DNA of 64,000 nt from an uncultured Clostridia bacterium (GTDB lineage Bacteria; Bacillota; Clostridia; Oscillospirales; Acutalibacteraceae): NCBI GenBank assembly GCA_944384855.1, contig CALWUY010000052.1:1-64000 (forward strand). Direction: 5' to 3'. Positions 1 through 7,739 of the stretch are shown here, piece after piece (position 1 is the stretch's first letter; each line of letters begins with the position of its first letter). The notes under the pieces were generated by a model. It made no database searches. It was not told the DNA's origin and worked only from the letters and a program-made list of their open reading frames with translations. The position numbers and the translations under genes are program-made.

Positions 1-251
1 CTGATACTGTTTATGCGGCGGATCCATTCCATTTGGTCAGCAGCTTTGAGTTGCTCGGTTACGCCCTCAATTTCAGCCGTCTGCTTGACAATAAGATTGA
101 ACATATCCTCAGCGTCTTTATCAATGCCCATAAGATAATCATGCAATGTGCCTTTCAACCGCATAGCATTGATAACCGACCTCTGATTGCGATAAAGAAA
201 ATCATAATGCAGTCTGCCCCAAGTTCCGATGTTATTAAGTTCTGTTTTCAT
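1..251 (-). CDS. TnpV-family transposon-encoded protein, C-terminus beyond the window
   Basis: An open leftward frame starts at the ATG at 251, behind a GGAGG-type site, and runs off the window start after 83 codons. It begins MKTELNNIGTWGRLHYDFLY and contains GVTEQLKAADQMEWIRRINS. This matches my recollection of TnpV proteins, small accessory ORFs carried by conjugative transposons and integrated elements of gut Firmicutes, which end with a similar EGVTEQLKA..QM.W...MN block and are about 110-120 residues long. Their biochemical role is unknown. The usual N-terminal 20-25 residues are shortened here. It lies beside a tRNA gene, so it probably marks the edge of a mobile element or its remnant outside the window. 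Confidence 0.72.
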   Translation of the reverse strand, partial: MKTELNNIGTWGRLHYDFLYRNQRSVINAMRLKGTLHDYLMGIDKDAEDMFNLIVKQTAEIEGVTEQLKAADQMEWIRRINSI

Positions 252-317
252 AAAAATCAACCTCCGAAATTTAATGTTTGTGTTTTGCATTAAAGTTCGG
301 ATAGGCATAATAAATGA

Positions 318-359
318 CAAATCCGAACCCTTCACCGATTGGTATTGGGTTCGGATTTG
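318..359 (-). terminator. 13-bp perfect hairpin downstream of tRNA-Leu
   Basis: Arms 318-330 and 347-359 are perfectly complementary, with a 16-nt loop. The hairpin starts 7 nt past the encoded CCA of the leftward tRNA. The T-run behind it is weak, so it may be a terminator or simply a stable 3' boundary structure. Confidence 0.5.
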
Positions 360-366
360 TACTGTT

Positions 367-450
367 TGGTGCGGGTGACAGGAGTCGAACCTGCACACCG
401 AAGGCGCCAGCTCCTAAGGCTGGTGCGTCTGCCAATTCCGCCACACCCGC
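367..450 (-). tRNA. tRNA-Leu (anticodon UAG), CCA encoded
   Basis: The reverse strand folds into a class II (long variable arm) tRNA. It has a GCGGGTG/CACCCGC acceptor stem, anticodon stem CCAGC/GCTGG around loop CTTAGGA (anticodon UAG, reading CUA and probably other CUN leucine codons), and a T loop GGTTCGACTCC. The 3' CCA is encoded at 367-369. Its 3' end faces the TnpV gene, the orientation expected if a neighbouring element had used the tRNA as its attachment site. No direct repeat of the tRNA 3' end is visible in the short flank available. Confidence 0.96.
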
Positions 451-633
451 ATACATTTATTTCAAACCAAACATCTGAAACAATCTCTAATTTTTATATT
501 ACTTTCTTATATTATTTTACTTTATTATAATTAAAATGTCAAGAAGTTAAAAACTTGCATTGACATCAACAATTTAAAAAAAGTATGACTCTTTATTCTT
601 GAACTATGTAAATAAATACCATATAATCAGAAC

Positions 634-688
634 AAAAAATCCGCTTGCAGACTGTTACAATTTATACAAATCATAACAGTCTGTAAGC
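634..688 (-). terminator. Rho-independent terminator for the glycyl-radical enzyme gene
   Basis: Read leftward, the arms at 674-688 and 643-657 (15 bp, nearly perfect) are followed by GGA and a run of six T. It lies 29 nt past the stop at 717. The rest of 451-633 is AT-rich and shows no gene. Confidence 0.8.
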
Positions 689-716
689 AATACTAATTAT
701 GGATTGCGTAAATTTG

Positions 717-1988
717 TTAATACTGTTTTTCTTCTTTTTCAAATCTTTCTATAAACTCATATTTTGTAGATTCGGGAAATTTATTGAAAAAATCACTGAA
801 TCCTCCTATTTTCACTATAAGATCATTATGCAACTCCGGATTTTTAACAGCATCTTTGAGAATTTGTGATGACAATGCATTTACCTGAAGCTGCAATCCT
901 CCGTTTTTGAAATATGTCTTTATAAGCGCGGCAATTTTTAACTTTTGCTCCCGCACCGCCGAACAATCAAACTTGATATCCACAGGCTGCCCACCGTAAA
1001 ATCTGTACTGCGGCAATTTCGCAGCGGATAAAATCACCGATGTAGGCTGATTATTTCTTACGTCATTACAAGGACCTGCATTTTTGGCAAACGGTGAATT
1101 TGAAAGCCTTCCGTCATAACCGGCTGTCCAGTTGCCGCCGTACCTTATATTTGCATCAAGAGTATGCAGAGATGGCATATAATAACGATTTGAACGATCG
1201 TGACATTTTATTATATCGGCTAAAATCATCGCCGTTGCGCAGGCATATTCATCCGCCTCAGAATTTGTACCGTATTTGGGACAGTCTATAATATCACGGT
1301 AAATCTGTTCATACCCACAAAAATTATTTTTTACCGCCTCATTTATCTGATCAACCGTATATTTGTGTGTTTTGAAAACCAGATTATCAACTGCGCATAT
1401 ACCGTCCGACGCATTTACCATCCCGAAGCACTCAACAGTAATATTGTGATATTCAGCCCCGCTTATTCTGTCCTTATGCCGTGAAATGCAGTTATCGGTT
1501 ATAACCGATAAAAATACATCCGGCTCGTATTCTTCGGTTTTTAAGGCGATTATATCGTATGCGTCAAGGCATCTGTCCAATAAATGCTCAGCGTTGATTC
1601 TGAAGCTTTCATATAACTGCTTCAAATCTGTTATATTATTATTTCTGTCCGGAATCAATTGCCTGCCGTTGAGCAGCCTGCCATGGTTCAAAACTGTCTC
1701 AAGAACAGCGCACACATTAAATACGCATCCCCACATACTGTTGAATTCTTTTCCGGCAACGCCTATCCCCATACAGCTGTTATTTGTAAAATCTTTCGCC
1801 TCATTCGCAGGGATCCCTTTTTCAATCAAAGCCTTTCTGCATCCTTCTTCACTGTAAAAGGTGGGCTGTCCCATACTGAATAATTTCTCATCTATGAGCA
1901 TTTCAAATATATCATCCGACGTATTTTCACATATTCTGGCTCCCAGAATGGGTGACGGAAATCCAAACTCTTTCTGACATTCAATCAA
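717..1988 (-). CDS. Glycyl-radical enzyme (PFL-like), C-terminal part, separated by a frameshift
   Basis: This 423-residue frame is the catalytic C-terminal part of a pyruvate-formate-lyase-like glycyl-radical enzyme. The active-site block is AKDFTNNSCMGIGVAGKE, with the thiyl-radical cysteine at residue 72. The glycyl-radical loop is LIVKIGGFSDFF near residue 396, followed by the family's usual helical end. Conserved GG.Q.QVN...L.DA..NPE precedes the loop. Dehydratases of the family carry G-C-V-E; here the residue after the cysteine block is Gly, not Glu, so a standard diol or amine dehydratase activity is not expected. The apparent ATG at 1988 is internal to the ancestral gene: the frame joins the preceding fragment once one G of the run at 2014-2019 is removed. 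No radical-SAM activase is encoded in the window. Substrate unknown. Confidence 0.85.
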   Translation of the reverse strand: MIECQKEFGFPSPILGARICENTSDDIFEMLIDEKLFSMGQPTFYSEEGCRKALIEKGIPANEAKDFTNNSCMGIGVAGKEFNSMWGCVFNVCAVLETVLNHGRLLNGRQLIPDRNNNITDLKQLYESFRINAEHLLDRCLDAYDIIALKTEEYEPDVFLSVITDNCISRHKDRISGAEYHNITVECFGMVNASDGICAVDNLVFKTHKYTVDQINEAVKNNFCGYEQIYRDIIDCPKYGTNSEADEYACATAMILADIIKCHDRSNRYYMPSLHTLDANIRYGGNWTAGYDGRLSNSPFAKNAGPCNDVRNNQPTSVILSAAKLPQYRFYGGQPVDIKFDCSAVREQKLKIAALIKTYFKNGGLQLQVNALSSQILKDAVKNPELHNDLIVKIGGFSDFFNKFPESTKYEFIERFEKEEKQY

Positions 1989-2790
1989 CAGTTTTGAAAA
2001 TTCGCTGTACTCTCCCCCCTACATTAAGCAGACATGCGCCATCCGCATAGTTATTAAGCAAACCGTAAAAATTTTTCAGCGCTTTCTTTACCGTATCCTG
2101 TCCGCCGCCTTTTTCCATCTCTTTTTTATAATAAGGATACATATACTTGTCAAAACGGCCCAAAGATATACTGTACCATGCATCTTCAGCCATCGGTATC
2201 AGAAAATGTATTATCCATATCGACTGCAGCGCTTCGGTAAAACTCTCAGCCGGATAATACGGCACCTTCAAAACCGCATCCCGTAAAGCCTTAATACGCG
2301 GTTTTTCTGACCGCGGTACAGTTTTCAGTTTGTTTTCCGCCGCCTCTGCCAGCTTTTTGCCGAAATCACATATTATTTTTACGGTTTCTTTCATGGCCAG
2401 CAAATATTCATTTTCGCTGTCATTCAGCAGTTCACCGTCTATCTCTTTCTCATACGATATAAGTCCCTCGTTTATAATTCTCTCATAATTAACGCAGGTA
2501 TGGGCTTTATCCAAATTGATACTGCTGTTAATTTTCTGCGGAAATGAAACAACAGCTTCCTCTTCAGAAGACAATGTATAACTTTTTATTGTTTTCAGTT
2601 TCTCAGTTTCAATCTTTCGGTCAAACCCGAACCAGCCTATAATCAAATCATCGTCAAAAATATAAACCGGCAGTTCCTCCAGCTGCAGTCTTAATTTTTC
2701 TGTTGCCCTTTTTACCGGGGACAGCGAGGACAAATATTTATAATGCTTATCTGTTATATATTTTCCGTAATCATTGTCACAGTAAATCAT
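1981..2790 (-). CDS. Glycyl-radical enzyme (PFL-like), N-terminal part, ends in a frameshift
   Basis: This is the N-terminal 269-residue portion of the same enzyme. It starts at the ATG at 2790 with AAGGAGG about 7 nt upstream. The sequence LPVYIFDDDLIIGWFG and the helical region ending FYGLLNNYADGACLLNVGG fit the PFL domain. After LLNVGG the frame runs through a G6 tract into nine unrelated residues and a TGA. Reading the tract as five Gs gives LLNVGGEYSEFSKLLIECQKEFGFPSP, which continues in frame into the downstream fragment. The restored protein would be about 690 residues, slightly short for the family. Either this copy is a recent pseudogene, the tract is phase-variable or slippery, or there is a base-calling error. 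Confidence 0.82.
   Translation of the reverse strand: MIYCDNDYGKYITDKHYKYLSSLSPVKRATEKLRLQLEELPVYIFDDDLIIGWFGFDRKIETEKLKTIKSYTLSSEEEAVVSFPQKINSSINLDKAHTCVNYERIINEGLISYEKEIDGELLNDSENEYLLAMKETVKIICDFGKKLAEAAENKLKTVPRSEKPRIKALRDAVLKVPYYPAESFTEALQSIWIIHFLIPMAEDAWYSISLGRFDKYMYPYYKKEMEKGGGQDTVKKALKNFYGLLNNYADGACLLNVGGRVQRIFKTVD
2014..2019 (-). repeat. G6 homopolymer at the frameshift point
   Basis: Six consecutive C on the plus strand (G6 in the coding sense) sit exactly where the two halves of the glycyl-radical enzyme change frame. Removing one base restores a single frame of about 690 codons. Confidence 0.85.
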
Positions 2791-2872
2791 AAATAAGCCT
2801 CCTTGATAACTAATCTCAGGTTAAATAATATCTGTTTTATAAACATTTATGCACTACACGGTTTTCAAGGCT

Positions 2873-2901
2873 ATTTTAACTTAGCGAATATTTGAAGTCA
2901 A
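2873..2901 (-). promoter_or_regulatory. Sigma-A promoter of the glycyl-radical enzyme gene
   Basis: Read leftward: TTGACT at 2901-2896, a 17-bp spacer, TAAAAT at 2878-2873, about 83 nt before the ATG at 2790. The gene therefore need not be cotranscribed with the araC-type gene upstream. Confidence 0.65.
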
Positions 2902-2915
2902 GTTTAAATAATGAC

Positions 2916-3716
2916 CTATTTTGAATATTCCCGATATACCGTAGGCGAAAAACCTGTACTTTTTTTAAAATATCTTGAAAAATAATGGGAATCACCGAAA
3001 CCTACCGCAGCGCCTATTTCCTGAACTGTCAACTCCCCGTCAAGTATCAGCTTCTGCGCTTTTTCTATCCGGCATTTCTGTATATACTCAAGAGGTGTGC
3101 AGCCTACAGCACTTTTGAAAAATCTGATAAAATAGCTGGGGTTGAAATTTATTATTGAACTTAATTCCTTCAATGTGAGCTTTCTATTGAGGTTATCCTC
3201 TATATACGATATTATGTATGCTATTCTGCCGTCTGAACTTACAGGACTGTCTGTATGATTTGTCATTCTTATATAATAAGCCAGCAGCTTCAATATGTCC
3301 GCCTTCTGCTCTATCCTTGCGGTAAGAGAACCGTCTGAATTTTTGGCGAGTATGCTGCAAAACAACGACTCTACATATTCGGTATCGTCAACCTCGATAA
3401 ATACAGGCAGTTTTACAAAATCGGTAAAATTGTGTTTTCCGCAGCTGAGCGCGCAGTGAAACCAATATTTTTTTACGGTACATCCGTTTTCGGTATAGAG
3501 AGTCTGAACAGAGTTTATCGGCAGCAAAAACAGCTGTCCGGGCAAAGCATTATATTTTTCACCGTCTATTTCAAAAACGCACTCTCCGTCTGATATATAA
3601 TAAAATTTTTCATAACCCGGTCTGATATTCTCATAATGCCAGTTATTATCGCAAACAGTCAGACTACCCGTATAGTATACCGGATTTACATTTGCCAAAA
3701 CACCGTTATCGGACAC
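2916..3716 (-). CDS. AraC-family transcriptional regulator with cupin sensor domain
   Basis: A 266-residue protein. Residues about 1-140 form an AraC-type cupin ligand-binding domain (FEIDGEKYNALPGQLFLLP). Residues about 165-262 carry two helix-turn-helix motifs, the second ending with the family signature VQEIGAAVGFGDSHYFSRYFKKSTGFSPTVYR. Such proteins usually activate sugar-catabolic genes when they bind a sugar. It lies between the glycyl-radical enzyme gene downstream on the same strand and the divergent rhamnosidase gene, with 162 bp of shared upstream DNA, so both are plausible targets. The inducer is inferred to be a sugar, possibly rhamnose, but nothing in the sequence proves this. 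Confidence 0.9.
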   Translation of the reverse strand: MSDNGVLANVNPVYYTGSLTVCDNNWHYENIRPGYEKFYYISDGECVFEIDGEKYNALPGQLFLLPINSVQTLYTENGCTVKKYWFHCALSCGKHNFTDFVKLPVFIEVDDTEYVESLFCSILAKNSDGSLTARIEQKADILKLLAYYIRMTNHTDSPVSSDGRIAYIISYIEDNLNRKLTLKELSSIINFNPSYFIRFFKSAVGCTPLEYIQKCRIEKAQKLILDGELTVQEIGAAVGFGDSHYFSRYFKKSTGFSPTVYREYSK

Positions 3717-3840
3717 ATTTACACTCCTCTGTAAGTTTATATTGAAATTATATTACATCAGATGGAATTTATCAAGATGCATGTCAATATTGTCCACCCA
3801 AGAGTTTATTTTGTTTATTCCAATGGCGGATATTTTGAGT

Positions 3841-3846
3841 TATAAT
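3841..3846 (+). promoter_or_regulatory. Candidate -10 box of the rhamnosidase gene
   Basis: TATAAT lies 32 nt before the ATG, but the -35 position (about 3818-3823) reads TTCCAA, which is poor. This is the pattern of an activator-dependent promoter and fits control by the divergent AraC regulator. Confidence 0.5.
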
Positions 3847-3878
3847 GTATAGGGAACTGAAATTTGGGAGGAAAATGT

Positions 3879-6029
3879 ATGTTTGACGCACCGTTTATCA
3901 AATGTGACGCAGTCTTTGAAAAATCCGACACAAACTACTCGCCTGCTCCGATATTCCGCAGGAAATTCAATATATCAAAACCCGAAAGCGCGGTTTTGCG
4001 GTTCTGCGGATTAGGCTACGGTTACTGCTATATCAACGGAAGGGCGGTTTCGGAAGATTTATTTACTGCTCCCGTAAGCGAATACGATAAACTCGTATGG
4101 TATAACGAATACGATGTATCAGAACTTTTGCAGGACGGCGAAAATATAGTAGCGGTGATTTTAGGCAACGGCTTTTTCAATGAAAACTTTCCTTCCGCCT
4201 GGGATCATAATGAAGCAGTCTGGCGTGATAACCCTAAATTTGCCTTAGAGATTGTCGGAGACGGAAAAACACTGCTCAAAAGCGATGAACTTTTCAAATG
4301 CAAAAACGAGTCGTTTGTAACTTATAACGAGCTGAGAAGCGGAGAAACCTTTGACGCGCGGCTTTATAACGCCAACTGGAAAGATGTCAGCTTTGACGAC
4401 TCAGATTTCGGCTACGCGGTAACAGACACTGCTCTGCACGCGGTACGTAAACTGTGCAGGTGTGAACCCATACGTGAATTTGAAGAATATGATTTTGTAT
4501 CGGCCGTTAAAACGGACGAAGGATATTTGCTTGATTTTGGTATAAACAGCTCAGGGTATCTTAGAATATCTGTTGATGAACCTGCAGGAACGGTAATTGA
4601 AATGCACCACGCAGAGGAAGCTGATGATGACGGGACTTTAAAGCTTAACGGTCTTGATATTTTCTATCCGACAGTAGATTTCCAGGTTGACAGATATATA
4701 TGCGGAGCAAAAAATTACGTATGGTCTCCTAAATTCACATATCACGGATTCAGATACGTTCTTGTAAAAGGACTTTCAAGAGAACCGAAACCCGGAGAAT
4801 TTAAGGCGGTATTCGTTCATCAGGCGGTAGAGCGAAACGCAGATTTCTGCTGTTCTGACGAGCTTATCGATAAAATTTACAAGGCGGGAATCCGTTCGGT
4901 CTATTCCAACCTGCATTACGCCTTGACAGATTGCCCCACAAGAGAAAAATTAGGCTGGACAAACGATGCGCAGGCTACTATAGAACAAATGTACATAAAC
5001 TTTAAAATCAGTTTGTTTATGGAAAAATGGGGCACCGATATAATGTGGGCGGTGAGAGAAAACGGTGAAATTCCCGCTATCGTTCCCTCAAACGGCTGGG
5101 GACTCGGACACGGCCCGGTAGCCGACGGTATACTTTTCAAGCTCCCGCTTACAGACTACATTTATACCGGGAACGATAATAAACTGAAAGAATTCCTGCC
5201 TTATCAAAAAAAATATTATGAAGCCTTTGTAAACGGCACAACCTTCAGAGAATGGTGGCTGTGTGACTGGGACGGTCTTACAAACAGGTTCAAGGACGAT
5301 CGGTTCACTTTTTTGGTTTACAGCATTATATACTGTAAGGTATTAATGCTTGCCGAAGAGAGATCCGGACTTGAGATCACCCAAAGATACCGCGACGATC
5401 TTATATCTGCTCAAAACGAGTTAAGGGAAAAATACATTGATGAAAACGGCTATTCGGTCGTAGATTTGCAGACTGTCATAGCGATTTTGCTGAACACCGG
5501 AGTATCGGACAAAAAGCCGCTCATAGAACAGCTTAAGAAACGGATTGAGGCAGATAACTTCCATATTACCAGCGGAATGTGGGGAATACAGTATATATAT
5601 GACGTTTTGTTTGAAAACGGATTGGGAGAATATGCCTACAGGCTTATTACCGCGAAAGGGGCTCCGTCATACGAAAACTGGTTCAATCAGGGAGCCACAA
5701 CTCTTTGGGAAACCTGGGAAAACCGCAGAACCGACTCTAAAAATCATCAGATGTTTTCGAATGTACTGTCTGTATTTCACAAATATCTTTTGGGAATTGC
5801 TCCTTGCCTTAAGCATCCCGGATACCGTGAAACAGAACTTAACCCCTGCTTTATAGAAGACCTGAATTTCTGCGAAGGCTTTGTAGATACACCCTATGGC
5901 AGGCTTTCGGCTTCCTGGGAACGCGACGGTAAAACGGTAACATATAAAGTGTCTGTACCCGACGGTATCAAGGCATATTTCCAAAAAAATCTATTGAATA
6001 AAGGTGAAAATACTTTTATAATAAAATAA
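3879..6029 (+). CDS. GH78 family alpha-L-rhamnosidase
   Basis: A 716-residue protein without a signal peptide, so intracellular, that should release terminal alpha-L-rhamnose from oligosaccharides or glycosides. The N-terminal 300 residues hold the beta-sandwich domains typical of the family (GLGYGYCYINGRAVSEDLFTAP; WYNEYDVSELLQDGENIVAVILGNGFF). The hallmark of the (alpha/alpha)6 catalytic barrel, TDCPTREKLGWTNDAQ, begins near residue 350, and GATTLWETWE lies near residue 610. I chose the ATG at 3879 because GGGAGG lies 7 nt upstream; the in-frame TTG at 3864 has no such site. It is followed after 22 nt by the isomerase gene, with which it probably forms an operon. Confidence 0.88.
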   Translation: MFDAPFIKCDAVFEKSDTNYSPAPIFRRKFNISKPESAVLRFCGLGYGYCYINGRAVSEDLFTAPVSEYDKLVWYNEYDVSELLQDGENIVAVILGNGFFNENFPSAWDHNEAVWRDNPKFALEIVGDGKTLLKSDELFKCKNESFVTYNELRSGETFDARLYNANWKDVSFDDSDFGYAVTDTALHAVRKLCRCEPIREFEEYDFVSAVKTDEGYLLDFGINSSGYLRISVDEPAGTVIEMHHAEEADDDGTLKLNGLDIFYPTVDFQVDRYICGAKNYVWSPKFTYHGFRYVLVKGLSREPKPGEFKAVFVHQAVERNADFCCSDELIDKIYKAGIRSVYSNLHYALTDCPTREKLGWTNDAQATIEQMYINFKISLFMEKWGTDIMWAVRENGEIPAIVPSNGWGLGHGPVADGILFKLPLTDYIYTGNDNKLKEFLPYQKKYYEAFVNGTTFREWWLCDWDGLTNRFKDDRFTFLVYSIIYCKVLMLAEERSGLEITQRYRDDLISAQNELREKYIDENGYSVVDLQTVIAILLNTGVSDKKPLIEQLKKRIEADNFHITSGMWGIQYIYDVLFENGLGEYAYRLITAKGAPSYENWFNQGATTLWETWENRRTDSKNHQMFSNVLSVFHKYLLGIAPCLKHPGYRETELNPCFIEDLNFCEGFVDTPYGRLSASWERDGKTVTYKVSVPDGIKAYFQKNLLNKGENTFIIK

Positions 6030-6051
6030 AAAACCACAGGAGGAAACAAAA

Positions 6052-6624
6052 ATGAAAACAGTAAAAGACAAATATCTTGTTGTAGGCGCCGACTTTGCGG
6101 GATATCCGCTTAAAGAAGCGGTTGTAGCGCATCTTAAGGCCAAAGGCTGGACTATTGAGGATTTAGGCGTAACAAAGGATTCAGATCCGGACGATACAGA
6201 AAATATGTTCCACCGCGTGGGACTGAGAGTAGGCGCTAAAATCAGCGAAGGCGAATATGAAAGAGCTCTTCTCTTCTGCGGAACCGGTATGGGAATCCAT
6301 ATTGCCGCAAGCAAATGCCCCCATGTGCATGCAGGTGTTGTTGAAAGCGTTCCGGCAGCGCTGAGAGCTATCACCGGCAACGGCGTAAATGTTCTTGCAA
6401 TGGGTGCGTTTTATGTAGCTCCGCAGATGGGCTGTGATATTGCTGACGCTTATCTTAACGCGGAACTCGGCAGCGGATACGAGTGGTGGCACAATTTTTA
6501 TGAGTTCCACAAGCTCGCAATCGATGAACTCGAAGCTTTTGATTATGAAGAATTCAAGAAAAACGGTTTCAAAGTAAAACATTTGGGAGATTATCCTCTT
6601 ACACTCGAAACCAAACCGGACTAA
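6052..6624 (+). CDS. RpiB/LacA/LacB-family sugar-phosphate isomerase
   Basis: A 190-residue protein of the RpiB/LacAB family, which interconverts aldose and ketose phosphates. The diagnostic loop FCGTGMGIHIAASK (about residues 80-95) matches the family CG.G.G..IAANK, including the cysteine used as catalytic base in RpiB-type enzymes. GADFAGYPLKEAVVAHL near the N-terminus is the phosphate-binding start, and GNGVNVLAMGA the second conserved block. It is about 40 residues longer than housekeeping RpiB, with an acidic, aromatic C-terminal tail (YEWWHNFYEFHKLAI). That suggests a catabolic paralogue (erythrulose-, galactose- or other sugar-phosphate isomerase) rather than the pentose-pathway enzyme. 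GGAGG lies upstream of the ATG and a terminator follows. The substrate is inferred only from the rhamnosidase neighbour. Confidence 0.82.
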   Translation: MKTVKDKYLVVGADFAGYPLKEAVVAHLKAKGWTIEDLGVTKDSDPDDTENMFHRVGLRVGAKISEGEYERALLFCGTGMGIHIAASKCPHVHAGVVESVPAALRAITGNGVNVLAMGAFYVAPQMGCDIADAYLNAELGSGYEWWHNFYEFHKLAIDELEAFDYEEFKKNGFKVKHLGDYPLTLETKPD

Positions 6625-6640
6625 AAATTAAAAAATTAAA

Positions 6641-6688
6641 AAGGAAGAGCCGAATGCGGTTTAAAACCGCATTCGGCTCTTCCTTTTT
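6641..6688 (+). terminator. Strong Rho-independent terminator after the rhamnosidase/isomerase operon
   Basis: AAGGAAGAGCCGAATGCGGT pairs with its perfect complement across a 4-nt loop and is followed by a T5 run. The perfect 20-bp stem is the strongest simple hairpin in this part of the window. Confidence 0.9.
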
Positions 6689-6770
6689 GCAATGTAAATT
6701 TAAAATACATCAGCTATATCATTATGTACTTTAAGCGAATAATTTTAAAAATTTTTTTTGTAAAAAAATC

Positions 6771-6810
6771 TTGACAAAAATAATACTTCGTGATATGATG
6801 TATTACACGA
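6771..6810 (+). promoter_or_regulatory. Promoter and likely PadR operator
   Basis: TTGACA at 6771-6776, a 17-bp spacer and TATGAT at 6794-6799 form a near-consensus sigma-A promoter. Two interleaved inverted repeats cover the -10 box: TAATAC (6781-6786) with GTATTA (6800-6805), and TCGTG (6788-6792) with CACGA (6806-6810), each with a 13-bp gap. PadR proteins commonly repress their own operon at such sites, so this is the expected operator. Confidence 0.72.
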
Positions 6811-6823
6811 CAGGAGGTATTGT

Positions 6824-7144
6824 ATGGATACACAGTTGAAACGCGGCCTTTTAGATATATGCGTATTAGCGGCAATAAAAGGTCAAGACACCTACGGTTA
6901 CCTTATTATAAAAAATTTAAAACCATATATTAAGCTATCTGAATCTACATTATACACAATACTAAAACGGCTTGAAACAGCAGGCATGCTGACAGTAAAA
7001 ACCGCAGAGCACGGCGGCAGACTGCGTAAATATTATCACATTACGGACAGCGGTTTAAAACGGATAGAAGAGTTTAAAAATGAGTGGAAAGAAATTTTAT
7101 CGATATATAACTTCGTAACTAAGGAGGATGAAAACAATGAGTAA
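6824..7144 (+). CDS. PadR-family transcriptional regulator
   Basis: A 106-residue winged-helix regulator of the short PadR type. The N-terminal MDTQLKRGLLDICVLAAIKGQDTYGYLIIKNL and the recognition helix SESTLYTILKRLETAGMLT are diagnostic, followed by the wing GGRLRKYYHITDSGLKRI. These proteins usually repress the operon they sit in and release it on cell-envelope or drug stress. AGGAGG precedes the ATG by 7 nt. It is the first gene of a three-gene cassette, and its 3' end overlaps the DUF1700 gene by 8 nt, so the two are translationally coupled. Confidence 0.93.
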   Translation: MDTQLKRGLLDICVLAAIKGQDTYGYLIIKNLKPYIKLSESTLYTILKRLETAGMLTVKTAEHGGRLRKYYHITDSGLKRIEEFKNEWKEILSIYNFVTKEDENNE

Positions 7145-7739
7145 ATCTGAATTTTTAACTTTACTTCGCAAAGCGCTTAACAGACTTCCGCAGATAGATG
7201 TCGAGGAGCGTCTGACATTTTACAGTGAGATGATAGACGACCGTATAGAGGACGGTCTTACAGAAGAAGCCGCCGTCGCAGAGCTCGGCTCAGTAGACAA
7301 TATCGTTTCTCAGATAATGTCCGAAATTCCGCTTTTGACCCTTGTAAAAGAAAATATAAAACCAAAAAGAACACTCCGTGCATGGGAAATCATACTTTTG
7401 GTATTAGGATCTCCGATATGGCTATCGCTTTTATCTGCAATATTTATGGTTATGATCTGTGTATATGCAGTTATATGGAGCATTGTCGTTACATTATGGG
7501 CGATTTTGCTTTCGGTAGCAGCATTATTATTAAGCGGAATATTATTATGCGTGCTTTCGATTATTCAAGGTAATGTTTCTTTAACTTTTGCATTGATTGG
7601 TGCAAGTCTTGCATGCTGCGGAATTACAATTTTTGTATTTTTAGGATGTAAGCAAGTTACAAAAGCGGTTTTAATATTGACCAAAAAAATATTTATTCGC
7701 ATAAAATCCTGTTTTATTAAAAAGGAGGCTGTGAAATGA
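7137..7739 (+). CDS. DUF1700 (HAAS-domain) membrane protein
   Basis: A 200-residue protein. Residues 1-60 form the helical HAAS signature (MSKSEFLTLLRKALNRLPQIDVEERLTFYSEMIDDRIEDG-type start, then TEEAAVAELGSVDNIVSQI). The rest holds about four hydrophobic segments between residues 85 and 180. HAAS proteins are thought to bind PadR-like partners and link membrane state to transcription. I chose the ATG at 7137 because AAGGAGG (7121-7127) lies 9 nt upstream; the ATG at 7128 abuts the ribosome site directly. It overlaps the next gene by 4 nt (ATGA). Confidence 0.88.
   Translation: MSKSEFLTLLRKALNRLPQIDVEERLTFYSEMIDDRIEDGLTEEAAVAELGSVDNIVSQIMSEIPLLTLVKENIKPKRTLRAWEIILLVLGSPIWLSLLSAIFMVMICVYAVIWSIVVTLWAILLSVAALLLSGILLCVLSIIQGNVSLTFALIGASLACCGITIFVFLGCKQVTKAVLILTKKIFIRIKSCFIKKEAVK

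Noticed and set aside
1988..1988. ATG at 1988 as a genuine start of a 423-residue protein
   Set aside because: It is internal to a conserved glycyl-radical enzyme that continues upstream after a one-base correction, and it has no ribosome site.
7128..7136. Upstream ATG at 7128 as the DUF1700 start
   Set aside because: It touches the AAGGAGG site with no spacing, whereas the ATG at 7137 is correctly spaced.
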